From positions 186,001-250,000 of the forward strand of contig NZ_JVLH01000014.1 in the NCBI RefSeq assembly GCF_001070855.1: DNA of 64,000 bases. The letters run 5' to 3'. This DNA is from Trueperella pyogenes. GTDB lineage: Bacteria; Actinomycetota; Actinomycetes; Actinomycetales; Actinomycetaceae. Of the stretch, positions 25,787 through 34,895 are shown one piece after another. Position 1 is the stretch's first letter. Every line of letters begins with the position of its first letter. The notes beneath the pieces were generated by a model that had not been told where the DNA came from, ran no database searches, and saw only the letters and a list, made by a program, of their open reading frames with translations. The translations under genes were made by a program, and so were the position numbers.

Positions 25787-27547
25787 GTGAAGACTACATC
25801 GAATGTTCCTCGTCCTGCAGGTTCTGGAATGCCCACGGTCAAGTACCGAGCATTCCTCGACACGAACCCTGTTGACCTTCCTGACCGACAGTGGCCCTCG
25901 AAGCGTATCACCCATGCGCCTCGGTGGATGTCAACGGATCTACGCGATGGAAACCAAGCTCTGATCGAGCCCATGGATCCGGCACGTAAGCGCAAGATGT
26001 TTGATCTTCTTGTTCGCATGGGATACAAGGAAATCGAAATTGGATTCCCCTCGGCTTCACAGACTGATTTCGATTTTGTTCGTTCTCTGTTGGAAGACGA
26101 CGCCCTTCCCGAGGATGTCACCATTTCGGTGCTTACTCAGTCGCGCCCCGAGCTTATTGAGCGTACCGTCGAATCGCTGATTGGCTTCCCCCGGGCGACC
26201 GTGCACTTGTACAACGCAACCGCTCCGGTTTTTCGTGAGGTTGTCTTCCACGCAGACCGCGAGCAGACCATTGAGCTCGCACGCTTCGGTACGCGTGAAG
26301 TCATTGCACAGGCCGAACGCCAACTGGGTGACGAGACTATCTTTGGCTTTGAATATTCTCCCGAAGTTTTTATTGATACCGAGCGTGATTTCGCACTGGA
26401 AGTGTGCGAAGCCGTTATGGACATCTGGCAGCCACAAGAAGGCCGCGAGATCATCCTCAACCTGCCCTCGACCGTTGAACGCGCGACCCCCAATGTCTTC
26501 GCCGACCAGATCGAGTACATGTCGCGTAACCTTTCCCGACGCGAGCACATTGCGCTGTCTGTTCACCCGCACAATGATCGTGGAACCGGTGTCGCCAGTG
26601 CTGAACTTGCACTCCTCGCCGGCGCAGACCGCATCGAAGGCTGCCTCCTGGGACAAGGCGAACGTACCGGTAACGTTGACCTGCTGACCTTGGGCCTGAA
26701 TCTTTTCAGCCAGGGAATTGATCCGGGCATCGACTTCTCGGACGTCGACGAGATCCGCCGCACCGTGGAGCACTGCACCCAGATGGAGGCTTCGCCGAGA
26801 TCTCCCTATGTCGGAGATTTGGTGTACACCAGCTTCTCGGGCTCTCACCAAGACGCCATCAAGAAGGGTTTTGCCGCCCGTAAGACGAAGGTGGACGCCG
26901 CAGGGGGCGACGAGAACGCAGTGGTCTGGGAGCTTCCCTACCTGCCCATCGATCCTCACGATGTCGGTCGCTCCTACGAGGCCGTTGTGCGCGTGAATTC
27001 CCAGTCCGGTAAGGGTGGGGTTGCCTACCTTATGTCGCGGGCACACAACCTGGAGCTGCCTCGCCGCCTGCAGGTGGAGTTCTCGCGAATTGTTCAGCGC
27101 CACACCGACACTTACGGCGGAGAGATCAATGCCGAAACATTGTGGAAGATCTTTGCGGACGAGTATTTGCCGACAAGTGCGGCTCCTGGTCTTCAGTCGT
27201 GGGGTCGCTTCGAATTGCGTAAGTCCCAGGTGGGAACGGTCGACGACGAGCATGTTGAATTGCACGCAGAGCTCACGGACAACGGTGCGCTCACTGCAAT
27301 CGATGCAAACGGAACTGGTCCGATTGACGCTTTTGTCTCAGCACTGCATCAATTCGACTTGGACGTGCGCGTCTTGGACTACTCCGAGCACGCAATGAGC
27401 CAGGGACGAGATGCGAAGGCCGCTTCTTACGTCGAAGCAGCTGTTGATGGAAAGATCGTCTGGGGCGTTGGAATCGACTCTTCGATTACCCGCGCGTCGT
27501 ACAAAGCTGTGATCTCAGCAGTGAACCGTGCACTTCGAGATCAGTAA
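25787..27547 (+). CDS. leuA: 2-isopropylmalate synthase
   Basis: 586 residues, the long actinobacterial form. Condenses acetyl-CoA with 2-oxoisovalerate, the first step of leucine synthesis. Motifs: STDLRDGNQALIEPMD (metal and substrate site), EIGFPSASQTDFDFV, SVHPHNDRGTGVASAEL and GAERIEG-like GADRIEGCLLGQGERTGN. The C-terminal LeuA dimer/regulatory domain (about residues 440-575) is present, so leucine feedback inhibition is expected. Start GTG at 25787; an internal ATG a little downstream is the alternative. A strong terminator follows. Confidence 0.95.
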   Translation: MKTTSNVPRPAGSGMPTVKYRAFLDTNPVDLPDRQWPSKRITHAPRWMSTDLRDGNQALIEPMDPARKRKMFDLLVRMGYKEIEIGFPSASQTDFDFVRSLLEDDALPEDVTISVLTQSRPELIERTVESLIGFPRATVHLYNATAPVFREVVFHADREQTIELARFGTREVIAQAERQLGDETIFGFEYSPEVFIDTERDFALEVCEAVMDIWQPQEGREIILNLPSTVERATPNVFADQIEYMSRNLSRREHIALSVHPHNDRGTGVASAELALLAGADRIEGCLLGQGERTGNVDLLTLGLNLFSQGIDPGIDFSDVDEIRRTVEHCTQMEASPRSPYVGDLVYTSFSGSHQDAIKKGFAARKTKVDAAGGDENAVVWELPYLPIDPHDVGRSYEAVVRVNSQSGKGGVAYLMSRAHNLELPRRLQVEFSRIVQRHTDTYGGEINAETLWKIFADEYLPTSAAPGLQSWGRFELRKSQVGTVDDEHVELHAELTDNGALTAIDANGTGPIDAFVSALHQFDLDVRVLDYSEHAMSQGRDAKAASYVEAAVDGKIVWGVGIDSSITRASYKAVISAVNRALRDQ

Positions 27548-27609
27548 GTAGGTTTTATAATCAACGCGCACTTTGTGGTGAGTGAGTAAACCGCCCAGTG
27601 CAGCGTATA

Positions 27610-27642
27610 GGTGAGGGGGCATCGCTAAGATGCCCCCTCACC
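27610..27642 (+). terminator. Intrinsic terminator after leuA
   Basis: Perfect 13-base stem (27610-27622, 27630-27642), seven-base loop, followed by CATTTTTC. Confidence 0.88.
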
Positions 27643-27690
27643 CATTTTTCTCCTCGCTAACGCAGGGAAAAAGAAGTCTTACGCGGAAGC

Positions 27691-28659
27691 TTAGTTGGCC
27701 TCGTTCGAGGGGAAATCGCCACCGGCAATCTCATCAAGAAGCTCAAGGGAAGGAATGAAGAATACCTGACCAAAGAGCACATGCGAGAAGGTCAGCAGGT
27801 AGTCCTTCTTCGCGACCATATTCGTGATCATGCCCTTGGTGATGCTCCAACGCGCAGAGTAGCCGATGAAGTAGGTGCCGGTGATACCTGCGGCGGGGTC
27901 AGAGAAGGGCACGTTCATGCGAACGATCTTGTTTTCTTCGCCATCGACGATGAACTTTGAGGAAACATTGTGTGCGTTCGCTGCCTTCGCGTCGTCATCA
28001 AGTTCAAGGTCGGTGAACTTCTCGCGTCCGATCGCACGCTCTTGCTCAGCGGTGCCCAGTGAACGCCACGCATCCATGTCGTGAACCCACTTTTGAGCAA
28101 ATGCATAGGAACCTCCTGCGAATTGGGGGTCCTCGTCGCCAATCTCTGCCCAGAAGGGGGCATCGGCGTTTGTTGGATTTTCGGTGCCGTCAATGAAACC
28201 GATGATTGCTCGGCCTTCGAGGTAACGGAAGCCGTGGGTCTCATCAACGACCGTCGCGAATTCCTTGAAGGATAAGCGGTACTGCTCGGCTACTTCGTAG
28301 ACCACGGCTTCGCGCTGTGCGCGAATGTGAAGGAAGAGATCAGCATCTTCACCGATGCCTTCGGGCATGGCAATGGAAGGATTGTCCTGATTGGTCAGTC
28401 CGGTGAATTCCTCGAGTTCCTTCGGCCGGGGTGCGCCCGGGAAGAGGTAGTCCCAGCCCTTACGACTCACTCCCAGCGCAACGCGCAGATCATCATTTTG
28501 GGCTCGGATATTCATCGAACGGTTGATCGCCTGGCTGCGATCGGCGAAGTCGCGGAAGGCCTCCAGTTCTGCGGCCTGATCCTTGCGATTGAACCGCAGG
28601 TAAACGAAAAGGACGCACTCGCCGGCATCTTTGTACACGTCTTGGGGATGAGTTGACAT
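27691..28659 (-). CDS. Dyp-type haem peroxidase
   Basis: 322 residues from the ATG at 28659, five bases after GGAGG. Diagnostic GxxDG motif in IIGFIDGTENPTNADAP, followed by DPQFAGGSYAFAQKWVHDMDAW; the proximal haem His and conserved Arg region lie in the C-terminal half. No Tat signal, so it is cytoplasmic unless loaded into an encapsulin shell; no encapsulin gene is nearby. This resembles the YfeX/EfeB-like P class. It uses H2O2 to oxidise dyes, porphyrins or unknown substrates. It lies downstream of a TetR regulator in the same direction. Confidence 0.92.
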   Translation of the reverse strand: MSTHPQDVYKDAGECVLFVYLRFNRKDQAAELEAFRDFADRSQAINRSMNIRAQNDDLRVALGVSRKGWDYLFPGAPRPKELEEFTGLTNQDNPSIAMPEGIGEDADLFLHIRAQREAVVYEVAEQYRLSFKEFATVVDETHGFRYLEGRAIIGFIDGTENPTNADAPFWAEIGDEDPQFAGGSYAFAQKWVHDMDAWRSLGTAEQERAIGREKFTDLELDDDAKAANAHNVSSKFIVDGEENKIVRMNVPFSDPAAGITGTYFIGYSARWSITKGMITNMVAKKDYLLTFSHVLFGQVFFIPSLELLDEIAGGDFPSNEAN

Positions 28660-28742
28660 GATGGCCTCCACTTACAGTTTTTCAATCGTCTTCGATGATA
28701 GGCCGCTTGATGTATCGAGGCTGGGGGATGCAAGGAGGGAAG

Positions 28743-29372
28743 TCAGTGCAGCGGCGGGGGAGGAGTGGTGGAATAACGTTTCAAGGCGGTAAGAACGCTT
28801 CCACGCATGATGACTTCGATGTTCTCCACCAGGATGTATGGATCGGCGCGCATATCCTGGTTCAGCCAATGTAAGACATGCGCGACGACACTTAATGTGA
28901 AGTGGTCGATGATGAAATCACGGTATTGGGCGGAAAGAGGCGAAAAAACTGGAGTTGTGGTGCCGTCATCGCCGGTGCGCTCAGGTGCTTCCCCTTCGAG
29001 CTCAGTGATAATCGCGGCCATCATTTCGCGGAACGCATGGTAAAAAAATTCTTCCACCTCTTTACGGCTAAGCGAGGAGACGACAGCGTAGGTCTGTTCA
29101 TGGTGCTGGCGCATATAGACCAAGAGATCGCATAGTCCATCTGACCATTCCTGGTAGGTCGCATGAGCCATGATGTGTGCGACGATCTCGCGTTCGAAAA
29201 CCCAGGTTCCCAAGGACATGACATCGGGGAAGTGATAGTAAAAAGCTTGCCTAGTGACACCGGCTCGTTCGGTAAGACGACGGACCGTCACCTTTGTAAT
29301 CGGTGTTGAACGCAATTCGTCTTTGAGGGCAGCACCGAGCTTCTCGCGGGTGTTTTCTGCGCTGGTAGACAT
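28743..29372 (-). CDS. TetR family transcriptional regulator
   Basis: 209 residues. N-terminal helix-turn-helix TKVTVRRLTERAGVTRQAFYYHFPDVMSLG is typical of TetR; the C-terminal half looks like the TetR_C_8/DhaS-type ligand domain (LVYMRQHHEQTYAVVSSL). RBS AAGGAAG precedes the ATG at 29372. It is divergent from the DUF5692 gene (start 29525) and 83 bases upstream of the peroxidase, so either or both may be its targets. Ligand unknown. Confidence 0.9.
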   Translation of the reverse strand: MSTSAENTREKLGAALKDELRSTPITKVTVRRLTERAGVTRQAFYYHFPDVMSLGTWVFEREIVAHIMAHATYQEWSDGLCDLLVYMRQHHEQTYAVVSSLSRKEVEEFFYHAFREMMAAIITELEGEAPERTGDDGTTTPVFSPLSAQYRDFIIDHFTLSVVAHVLHWLNQDMRADPYILVENIEVIMRGSVLTALKRYSTTPPPPLH

Positions 29373-29524
29373 GACTTCCTTGATGGGATCGATTCGCGTT
29401 CAGGCATGCGTATGAGTCGCACTCCTTTGAGTATTAGACACTTTCGAAATGATGTCCAATGACTCCTGCTGAAAATAACCTTAATGTTTCCTCATCAGCT
29501 TATTTCACCAAAGGAGTTGGAGAG

Positions 29525-30448
29525 TTGTTCCTCTTTGAATCGATCCCCTGGTATTCCTGGCTCGCCTGGTTTGGAGTCCTTGCTGCTCTGATCATTGGCA
29601 ACGAGATCACCCGTCGCTGGAAGTGGGCAGGAATTGCAGTATTTATTGTTCTTCCCATCGTTCTGACAATCTTCGTCTGGCCCACGACAGCGGGACCGGA
29701 TTCCTCGACGGGGACCTGGTTCCACTGGGTCAAGGTGTACTCAGCCCTGGCCGGATGTCTGGGCTTCATGGCAATCCGCTACATTCCCAAGTTGCAGACG
29801 AATCGTTGGGCGCTTGCTTTCCCGCCGGCGATCTTGGCCATTAACATCACCGAGGCCTGCATCCGTGACTTCCAAGTTGGCGCCATGGGTGTGCGTGAGA
29901 TGGTCGACGGAGTCTTCATGGTCTCAGGCCCCTGGAATTACATGAACGGTATCGCCGGTCTGCTTAACCTCCTGACGATCTGTGGGTGGTTTGGAATCTT
30001 TATCTCTCGCGATAAAGAAAAGGACATGATCTGGCCCGATATGCTCTGGTTCTGGATCATCGCCTACGATCTGTGGAACTTCGCCTACGTTTACAACTGC
30101 GTGGGAGACCACTCCTTCTACGCGGGTGCTGCACTGCTGATTTCTTGCACCATCCCCGCCTTCTTCATTAAACGAGGCGCCTGGCTCCAACACCGTGCGC
30201 ACACCCTCGCACTGTGGATGATGTTCACCATGGCAGTTCCTTCCTTCGTGACTTCGTCGAAGTTTGCGGTTAACGCTTCGCACAATGACGCGGCTCTGAT
30301 GACTGTTTCTGCGATCGCACTCGCGGCTAACGTGGCTGTTGCGCTCTATCAGATCTACGTGATTGTCCGTCGGCGTAAGAACCCGCTGCGCGATGAGCTC
30401 TACACCGATCTCGAGGCATACAAGAGCGTTCGCGAGGCCAATATCTGA
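29525..30448 (+). CDS. DUF5692-type multi-pass membrane protein
   Basis: 307 residues from TTG at 29525, chosen because AAAGGAG ends eight bases upstream and because the resulting MFLFESIPWYSW matches how this family begins; a frame from ATG 29459 has no binding site. About eight to nine transmembrane helices. Conserved-looking segments include VSGPWNYMNGIAGLLN, DMLWFWIIAYDLWNFAYVYNC and GAALLISCTIPAFF. The family is uncharacterised, often adjacent to TetR regulators. Divergent from such a gene here, which suggests induced expression. A strong terminator follows. Confidence 0.75.
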   Translation: MFLFESIPWYSWLAWFGVLAALIIGNEITRRWKWAGIAVFIVLPIVLTIFVWPTTAGPDSSTGTWFHWVKVYSALAGCLGFMAIRYIPKLQTNRWALAFPPAILAINITEACIRDFQVGAMGVREMVDGVFMVSGPWNYMNGIAGLLNLLTICGWFGIFISRDKEKDMIWPDMLWFWIIAYDLWNFAYVYNCVGDHSFYAGAALLISCTIPAFFIKRGAWLQHRAHTLALWMMFTMAVPSFVTSSKFAVNASHNDAALMTVSAIALAANVAVALYQIYVIVRRRKNPLRDELYTDLEAYKSVREANI

Positions 30449-30462
30449 AATCATGCAGGCAT

Positions 30463-30500
30463 ATTGCGCTTGGGGCCCTTTCGGCCCCAAGCGCAATTTT
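30463..30500 (+). terminator. Intrinsic terminator after the DUF5692 gene
   Basis: Perfect 15-base stem (30463-30477, 30483-30497), five-base loop, followed by TTTG. Confidence 0.85.
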
Positions 30501-30545
30501 GTGTCGTGGTGGGCCTGCTCTGGCAGGGAATGTGACAATAAGAAA

Positions 30546-31289
30546 GTGATCAGGAGTTACAGGGATGAGGCCGTGGTTTTGCGTACGCAAAAGCTGGGCG
30601 AGGCTGATCGAATCATCTGGCTCCTGACCTCTGAACACGGCCAGATTCGGGCGGTCGCAAAAGGTGTTCGCCGAACAACATCGAAGTTCGGAGCGCGACT
30701 TGAGCCCTTCTCCGTTGTTGATATTCAGCTTCACCGTGGGCGGAGCCTCGACACGATTATTCAGGTAGAAACAATTGCCTCGCACGGGGAATTGCTCGCT
30801 GCGGATTACGAGTTGTACTCGCGTGCTTCGGTCATCGTCGAAACCGCAGATAAGCTTTCGAGCGATGGAGATGATGGAACCCACCAGCAGTATCTTCTGC
30901 TGGTCGGAGCTCTCCATGCGCTTTCTCATCGCCGGCACGACCCGGCTCTGATCTTGGCCTCGTATATGCTTCGCGCCTTGGCCATCGCGGGATGGGCGCC
31001 ATCGTGTTACGACTGCGCGGTGTGCGGCAGCGAAGGACCACACCTTGGTTTTTCCATTACTGAGGGCGGAGCGGTGTGTGATAACTGCCGTCCGCCCGGT
31101 GCCTCGCTTCCCGCTCCCGATTCGATGGAATTGATGGGCGATCTTCTCAGTGGTGATTGGGAAAGCGCGGATAGCGCACCAACGTGGGCTCGCAGCGAGA
31201 TGATGGGCCTGGTCTCTAGTTACACTCAATGGCATATCGAACGACGACTGAAATCCCTGCAACTCCTGGAAAGGAGCCCGCACGCATGA
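30546..31289 (+). CDS. recO: DNA repair protein RecO
   Basis: 247 residues from GTG 30546. N-terminal OB fold: YRDEAVVLRTQKLGEADRII, TSEHGQIRAVAKGVRR, then the alpha-helical zinc domain with CAVCGSEGPHLGF and CDNCRPP (four Cys). Acts in RecFOR loading of RecA. The start has no Shine-Dalgarno site but GACAAT stands six bases upstream, compatible with a leaderless message. The stop overlaps the ATG of uppS. Confidence 0.93.
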   Translation: MIRSYRDEAVVLRTQKLGEADRIIWLLTSEHGQIRAVAKGVRRTTSKFGARLEPFSVVDIQLHRGRSLDTIIQVETIASHGELLAADYELYSRASVIVETADKLSSDGDDGTHQQYLLLVGALHALSHRRHDPALILASYMLRALAIAGWAPSCYDCAVCGSEGPHLGFSITEGGAVCDNCRPPGASLPAPDSMELMGDLLSGDWESADSAPTWARSEMMGLVSSYTQWHIERRLKSLQLLERSPHA

Positions 31290-32125
31290 GCCCCGAAATT
31301 GCGTCACTGACGCCCATGGAACGTGCTCCCAAAGACCCACGTCAGCCGGTCGCAGGACCGGGGCAGTGGCCTCGGCAAGCACCCGAATTTGCAGCCGGGG
31401 AAGTGCCACGCCACGTCGCCATCATCATGGACGGTAATGGACGCTGGGCCAATGAACGGGGGCTTGCGCGCACAGAGGGCCACCGGGCTGGTGAGTATGC
31501 GCTTCTCGACACAATTGCCGGGGCTATCGATGCCGGTGTGCGCTATCTATCCGTCTATACCTTCTCAACGGAAAACTGGAAGCGGTCGCCAGCAGAGGTT
31601 CGCTTCATCATGAGCTACGCCAGTGATGTTTTGGCTCGGCGAACGGACCTGCTGAATGAGTGGGGAGTTCACGTCCGGTGGAGCGGTCGCGAGCCGAAAC
31701 TGTGGAAATCGGTCATTCACGCTTTGGAGCGTGCAGAAGAAAAGACGCATGACAACACCACTTTGGATTTGGTGATGTGCGTGAATTACGGGGGCCGTGC
31801 AGAAATAGCAGATGCTGCGCGCTCAATTGCCCAAGATGTCGCCGCAGGGCGTTTGTCGCCGCGCGGGGTAAATGAACGAACTTTCGCTCGCCACCTGTAT
31901 CTGCCCGATGTTCCCGATGTTGACTTGATGATCCGAAGCTCGGGGGAACAAAGACTTTCGAACTATATGCTCTGGCAAATGGCCTATGCGGAGTTCATGT
32001 TTAGTCCTAAGCCGTGGCCGACCTTTGACCGCGAAGCTCTGTGGGACTGCCTACTTGAATACGCCGGACGTGAGAGGCGTTTTGGCGGTGCGCAAGATCT
32101 AGTTGCCGGAAGTGGTGGCAACTAG
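31286..32125 (+). CDS. uppS: Isoprenyl (undecaprenyl) diphosphate synthase
   Basis: 279 residues from the ATG at 31286 overlapping the recO stop, with AAGGAG eight bases upstream. Cis-prenyltransferase motifs: HVAIIMDGNGRWANERGL with GHRAGEYAL (diphosphate site), YTFSTENWKR, and RSSGEQRLSNYMLWQMAYAE. Makes the C55 (or shorter) lipid carrier for cell wall synthesis. Asp in MDGNGRWA is the key Mg2+ ligand. A 40-residue non-conserved N-terminal extension precedes the core. The recO-uppS pair is common in actinobacteria. Confidence 0.95.
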   Translation: MSPEIASLTPMERAPKDPRQPVAGPGQWPRQAPEFAAGEVPRHVAIIMDGNGRWANERGLARTEGHRAGEYALLDTIAGAIDAGVRYLSVYTFSTENWKRSPAEVRFIMSYASDVLARRTDLLNEWGVHVRWSGREPKLWKSVIHALERAEEKTHDNTTLDLVMCVNYGGRAEIADAARSIAQDVAAGRLSPRGVNERTFARHLYLPDVPDVDLMIRSSGEQRLSNYMLWQMAYAEFMFSPKPWPTFDREALWDCLLEYAGRERRFGGAQDLVAGSGGN

Positions 32126-32146
32126 GTGAGATGCGGAAGTCGCGTG

Positions 32147-32671
32147 TTATTTTGCGACTTCCTGTGTCAATTCGGCGTGCCGCTGCTCGCGTCCGCGGCG
32201 CCGCTTCATCAGCACCACTGCGGTGATAATCGCTGCGATTGCCGCGAGCCCCAGCCAACCCCACACTGAACCTGCTGCCGCGCGAACGACAGCCATCCAC
32301 ACTGCGAGCATTCCCAGGCCGTACATGATCGACCACGCAATGCAGCCTGGAATCATGGCAAGCGTGTACTTTTTCCACGACATGCGGACGATACCTGCTC
32401 CGGCATTGACCGCAGTTTGTACGCCAACTGTCAGGAAGCACAGCGGAATGATGATAATTCCCCACTGTTCCAAAAGATGAGCGCCCGAACGGGGGACAGG
32501 CCCCTCAAACCAAGCAGCGATCTTCCCGCGAAGGCCCTTCTTTCCTGATGCAGTCAATGCTCCTTTAGCTGCGGCGCGACCCAGCCAGTAGGTCAGCTGT
32601 GCGCGCTGAAAGACAACGAAAAAGAGGAAGATAAAAAGCGGGAGTCCCGAGGAAGCCCATGAAGGAGTCAA
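32147..32671 (-). CDS. Small membrane protein, DedA/VTT-like
   Basis: 174 residues if started at TTG 32671, which overlaps the stop of the upstream fur/zur gene (TTGA) and follows AAAGGC; a TTG at 32692 is in frame but has no site. Four to five hydrophobic segments; YWLGRAAAKG and the stretch GIVRMSWKKYTLAMIPGCIA resemble the DedA/SNARE-associated (VTT) core, in which a Gly-rich re-entrant loop precedes a basic helix. A shorter protein than classical DedA. Similarity is weak enough that only the fold class is proposed. Last gene of the zinc group. Confidence 0.7.
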   Translation of the reverse strand: MTPSWASSGLPLFIFLFFVVFQRAQLTYWLGRAAAKGALTASGKKGLRGKIAAWFEGPVPRSGAHLLEQWGIIIIPLCFLTVGVQTAVNAGAGIVRMSWKKYTLAMIPGCIAWSIMYGLGMLAVWMAVVRAAAGSVWGWLGLAAIAAIITAVVLMKRRRGREQRHAELTQEVAK

Positions 32672-33063
32672 CTGTCTGCCTTTCGCGTGCAATCAGAGCA
32701 GAGCCCGAATAGCTCAATTGAGTGCTCAATCTGAGTGTATCCATGCGAGGTCGCCACCGCAGAGATCCATTTTTCAATCTCGCCTGCCCCCAGGTCTTCA
32801 GCACGCCCACAGTTACGGCAGACCAGATGGTGGTGGTGAGTTTGAGTGTCGCACTTTCGGTAGAGCGCCTCGCCCTCAGCGGAGCGCAGAACATCGACTT
32901 GGTGGTCTTCGGCCAGCGCCTGGAGGTTGCGATACACGGTTGCCAGACCGATTTTGTGCCCGCGAGCGGTGAGGTCCTCAAACACCTTCTGTGCGCTGCG
33001 GAAGTCGCGGTGCTCGCTGAGGTTGTCGAAAACCGCCTGGCGTTGCTTGGTCATTCGTTGCAT
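32668..33063 (-). CDS. Fur family regulator, probably Zur
   Basis: 131 residues. Winged helix KVFEDLTARGHKIGLATVYR, then the metal-binding part: THHHHLVCRNCGRAEDLG (His cluster, CxxC) and a second CxxC in GLCSDC near the C-terminus. These match Fur/Zur/PerR. Being encoded directly behind znuC and znuB makes a zinc role the likely one. RBS AAAGGGA precedes the ATG at 33063. Two palindromes at znuA are the likely targets. Confidence 0.9.
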   Translation of the reverse strand: MQRMTKQRQAVFDNLSEHRDFRSAQKVFEDLTARGHKIGLATVYRNLQALAEDHQVDVLRSAEGEALYRKCDTQTHHHHLVCRNCGRAEDLGAGEIEKWISAVATSHGYTQIEHSIELFGLCSDCTRKADS

Positions 33064-33107
33064 GGCGTCCCTTTCATTGACGAGGCCTGTGGTGAGTTTT
33101 CTTTTCC

Positions 33108-34040
33108 CTACCCGCGCGCGGCGGTGGTGTCCGCACGATCTCTTGGCGAGGCCTCGGGATGTTCCGCGGGTGCGGATAGTTCACGCATTCGCTGCTTGCG
33201 ACGGAAGTGATCACGCAATCCTCGGATTCCGCATCCAACAGCATAGAGAGCAATCGCGGCCACAACAATCGTTGCACCGGGGGAGAGATCGATGAAGTAG
33301 GTCAGGGTTAGCCCTCCCAGACAGAGGAAGGCTCCTAAGACCATTGCGTAAGCCATGGTGCGTCGGAAGGAATGAGCCCCCAGTTGTGCGATGGCAACAG
33401 GGACAACCATGAGGGCTGAAACAAGAAGCGAACCAACAATTCGCATGGCAACGACAACCGTCAGAGCAGACAAAATCGCGATCAGCATGGTGAGCGCGCG
33501 AACAGGAAGCCCGGTCGAGCGAGCGAATTCCTCGTCATTTGTCACTGAGAAGAGTGCCGGAAGCAGGCCGATGCCGATCACGACAATGACCAGTGCGAGC
33601 AAGCAAATTGACCAGACATCACTGCTTGAAACCGTTGAAATTGAGCCGAAAAGATAGGCGTTGAGCTGGGAGGATGTTCCATTTGCCAAGCCGATCAGGA
33701 GTACGCCTCCGGCAATCCCGCCGTAAAAGAGCATGGCAAGTGCAACATCAGAGGAGGTGCGACCAGACTGTCGGACGAGCTCGATAGTGATCGCGCCAAG
33801 CAAAGACACAACTAAGGCTCCGGGGATTGCCCATTGATCGTGTGGCGTGACATTTGCGGCGGTTCCGGCAAGCCATCCCAGTGCAACCCCGGTCAGGGAG
33901 ATGTGGCCGATCCCGTCACCGAGCATTGCGAGGCGTCGGTGAACTAGGTAGGTTCCGACGATCGGTGCGCATAATCCAACGAGGAGTGCGGCAAGAAGGG
34001 AACGCTGCATCAAGGGGGATGCAAGCATGTCGAGGATCAT
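33108..34040 (-). CDS. znuB: Zinc/manganese ABC transporter permease (ZnuB-like)
   Basis: 310 residues, about eight or nine transmembrane helices of the ABC-3 family: MLGDGIGHISLTGVALGWL near residue 40, AMLFYGGIAGGVLLIGLA, and RIVGSLLVSALMVVPVAIA. A hydrophilic C-terminal tail of about 35 residues follows. ATG at 34040 overlaps the znuC stop by four bases, RBS GGAGGG. Substrate inferred from the His-rich ZnuA and the Zur-like gene on either side. Confidence 0.93.
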   Translation of the reverse strand: MILDMLASPLMQRSLLAALLVGLCAPIVGTYLVHRRLAMLGDGIGHISLTGVALGWLAGTAANVTPHDQWAIPGALVVSLLGAITIELVRQSGRTSSDVALAMLFYGGIAGGVLLIGLANGTSSQLNAYLFGSISTVSSSDVWSICLLALVIVVIGIGLLPALFSVTNDEEFARSTGLPVRALTMLIAILSALTVVVAMRIVGSLLVSALMVVPVAIAQLGAHSFRRTMAYAMVLGAFLCLGGLTLTYFIDLSPGATIVVAAIALYAVGCGIRGLRDHFRRKQRMRELSAPAEHPEASPRDRADTTAARG

Positions 34041-34804
34041 CGGCTGCCCTCCATTTCGTGGTGGTTGGCCGTGTTGCAGTGGTCAGAGTGAGGATCACGC
34101 AAATCGCTTCGCGCGGGCCCGTCATAGGTGAAGTGTCCCGAACGGATGTGGAGCTCGCGGTCAAGCACTGGGGCGAGTTCGCCCAGTTCGTGAAGGACCA
34201 GCAGGATCGTTACGCCCTCGTCCTTTGCCGCCTGGCAGATTTCGGCCAGTCTGCTGCGCGAAGAGGCATCGATTCCGGCCATCGGTTCGTCCATGATCAG
34301 GAGCTCGGGCTTTCGGACCAACGCGCGCGCAATGAGTACGCGCTGCTGTTGTCCGCCGGAAAGAATGTGGAGGGGATCCTTCGCGCGATGTGCGAGGCCG
34401 ACGGAACGCAGTGCTTCCAGCGCCTTTGCTCGGTCACCGCGGGAGTGCCACCACTTGCGAGTGCCCAGGAGCCCGGAAAGAACGACTTCGATGCATGATG
34501 AAGAGATCGCACCGCCGGAGGAAGCCCGCTGAGGAACGTAGCCAATACGCTGCCATGGAATCAAGGAACGTTTGCGGATGGAATTTCCAAAGAGTCTGAT
34601 ATCGCCCGAGGAAATTGGTGCAGTTCCGAGGATTGCTTTCATCAGGGTGGACTTCCCTGCGCCATTTGGGCCGGTGACTGCGACGCATTGCCCCTGGGGA
34701 ATCGATGCGGTGATGCCGTGAAGAATGAGGTCATGGTCCCAGGCGACGTGGACATGGTCCAGTGAAATCACCGGTTCAGTAGAGATATTGAAGGTCGTTC
34801 CCAT
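34037..34804 (-). CDS. znuC: Zinc/manganese ABC transporter ATPase (ZnuC-like)
   Basis: 255 residues from the ATG at 34804. Walker A TGPNGAGKST, signature LSGGQQQRVLIARAL, Walker B ELLIMDEPMAGID, and the H-loop His in LLVLHELGEL. No good Shine-Dalgarno site precedes the start; TACACT on the minus strand (34818-34813) lies eight bases before it, so a very short leader and its own promoter are possible, separate from znuA. A large hairpin separates znuA and znuC. Confidence 0.93.
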   Translation of the reverse strand: MGTTFNISTEPVISLDHVHVAWDHDLILHGITASIPQGQCVAVTGPNGAGKSTLMKAILGTAPISSGDIRLFGNSIRKRSLIPWQRIGYVPQRASSGGAISSSCIEVVLSGLLGTRKWWHSRGDRAKALEALRSVGLAHRAKDPLHILSGGQQQRVLIARALVRKPELLIMDEPMAGIDASSRSRLAEICQAAKDEGVTILLVLHELGELAPVLDRELHIRSGHFTYDGPARSDLRDPHSDHCNTANHHEMEGSR

Positions 34805-34820
34805 TAGTGTCGAGTGTAGT

Positions 34821-34864
34821 CGTTGGGGCGGCATGGTTCACTGTGGAATCATGCCGCCCCAACG
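34821..34864. terminator. Long hairpin between znuA and znuC
   Basis: Perfect 15-base stem (34821-34835, 34850-34864) with a loop that can pair further. It lies 31 bases after the znuA stop. No T-run, so it may reduce rather than end transcription into znuC. Confidence 0.65.
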
Positions 34865-34895
34865 CGGAGATATCAGTTGACTTGTAGTGAAATGC

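Noticed and set aside
26057-27265. 402-codon minus-strand frame opposite leuA
   Set aside because: Shadow of leuA; composition follows the reverse complement of its codons.
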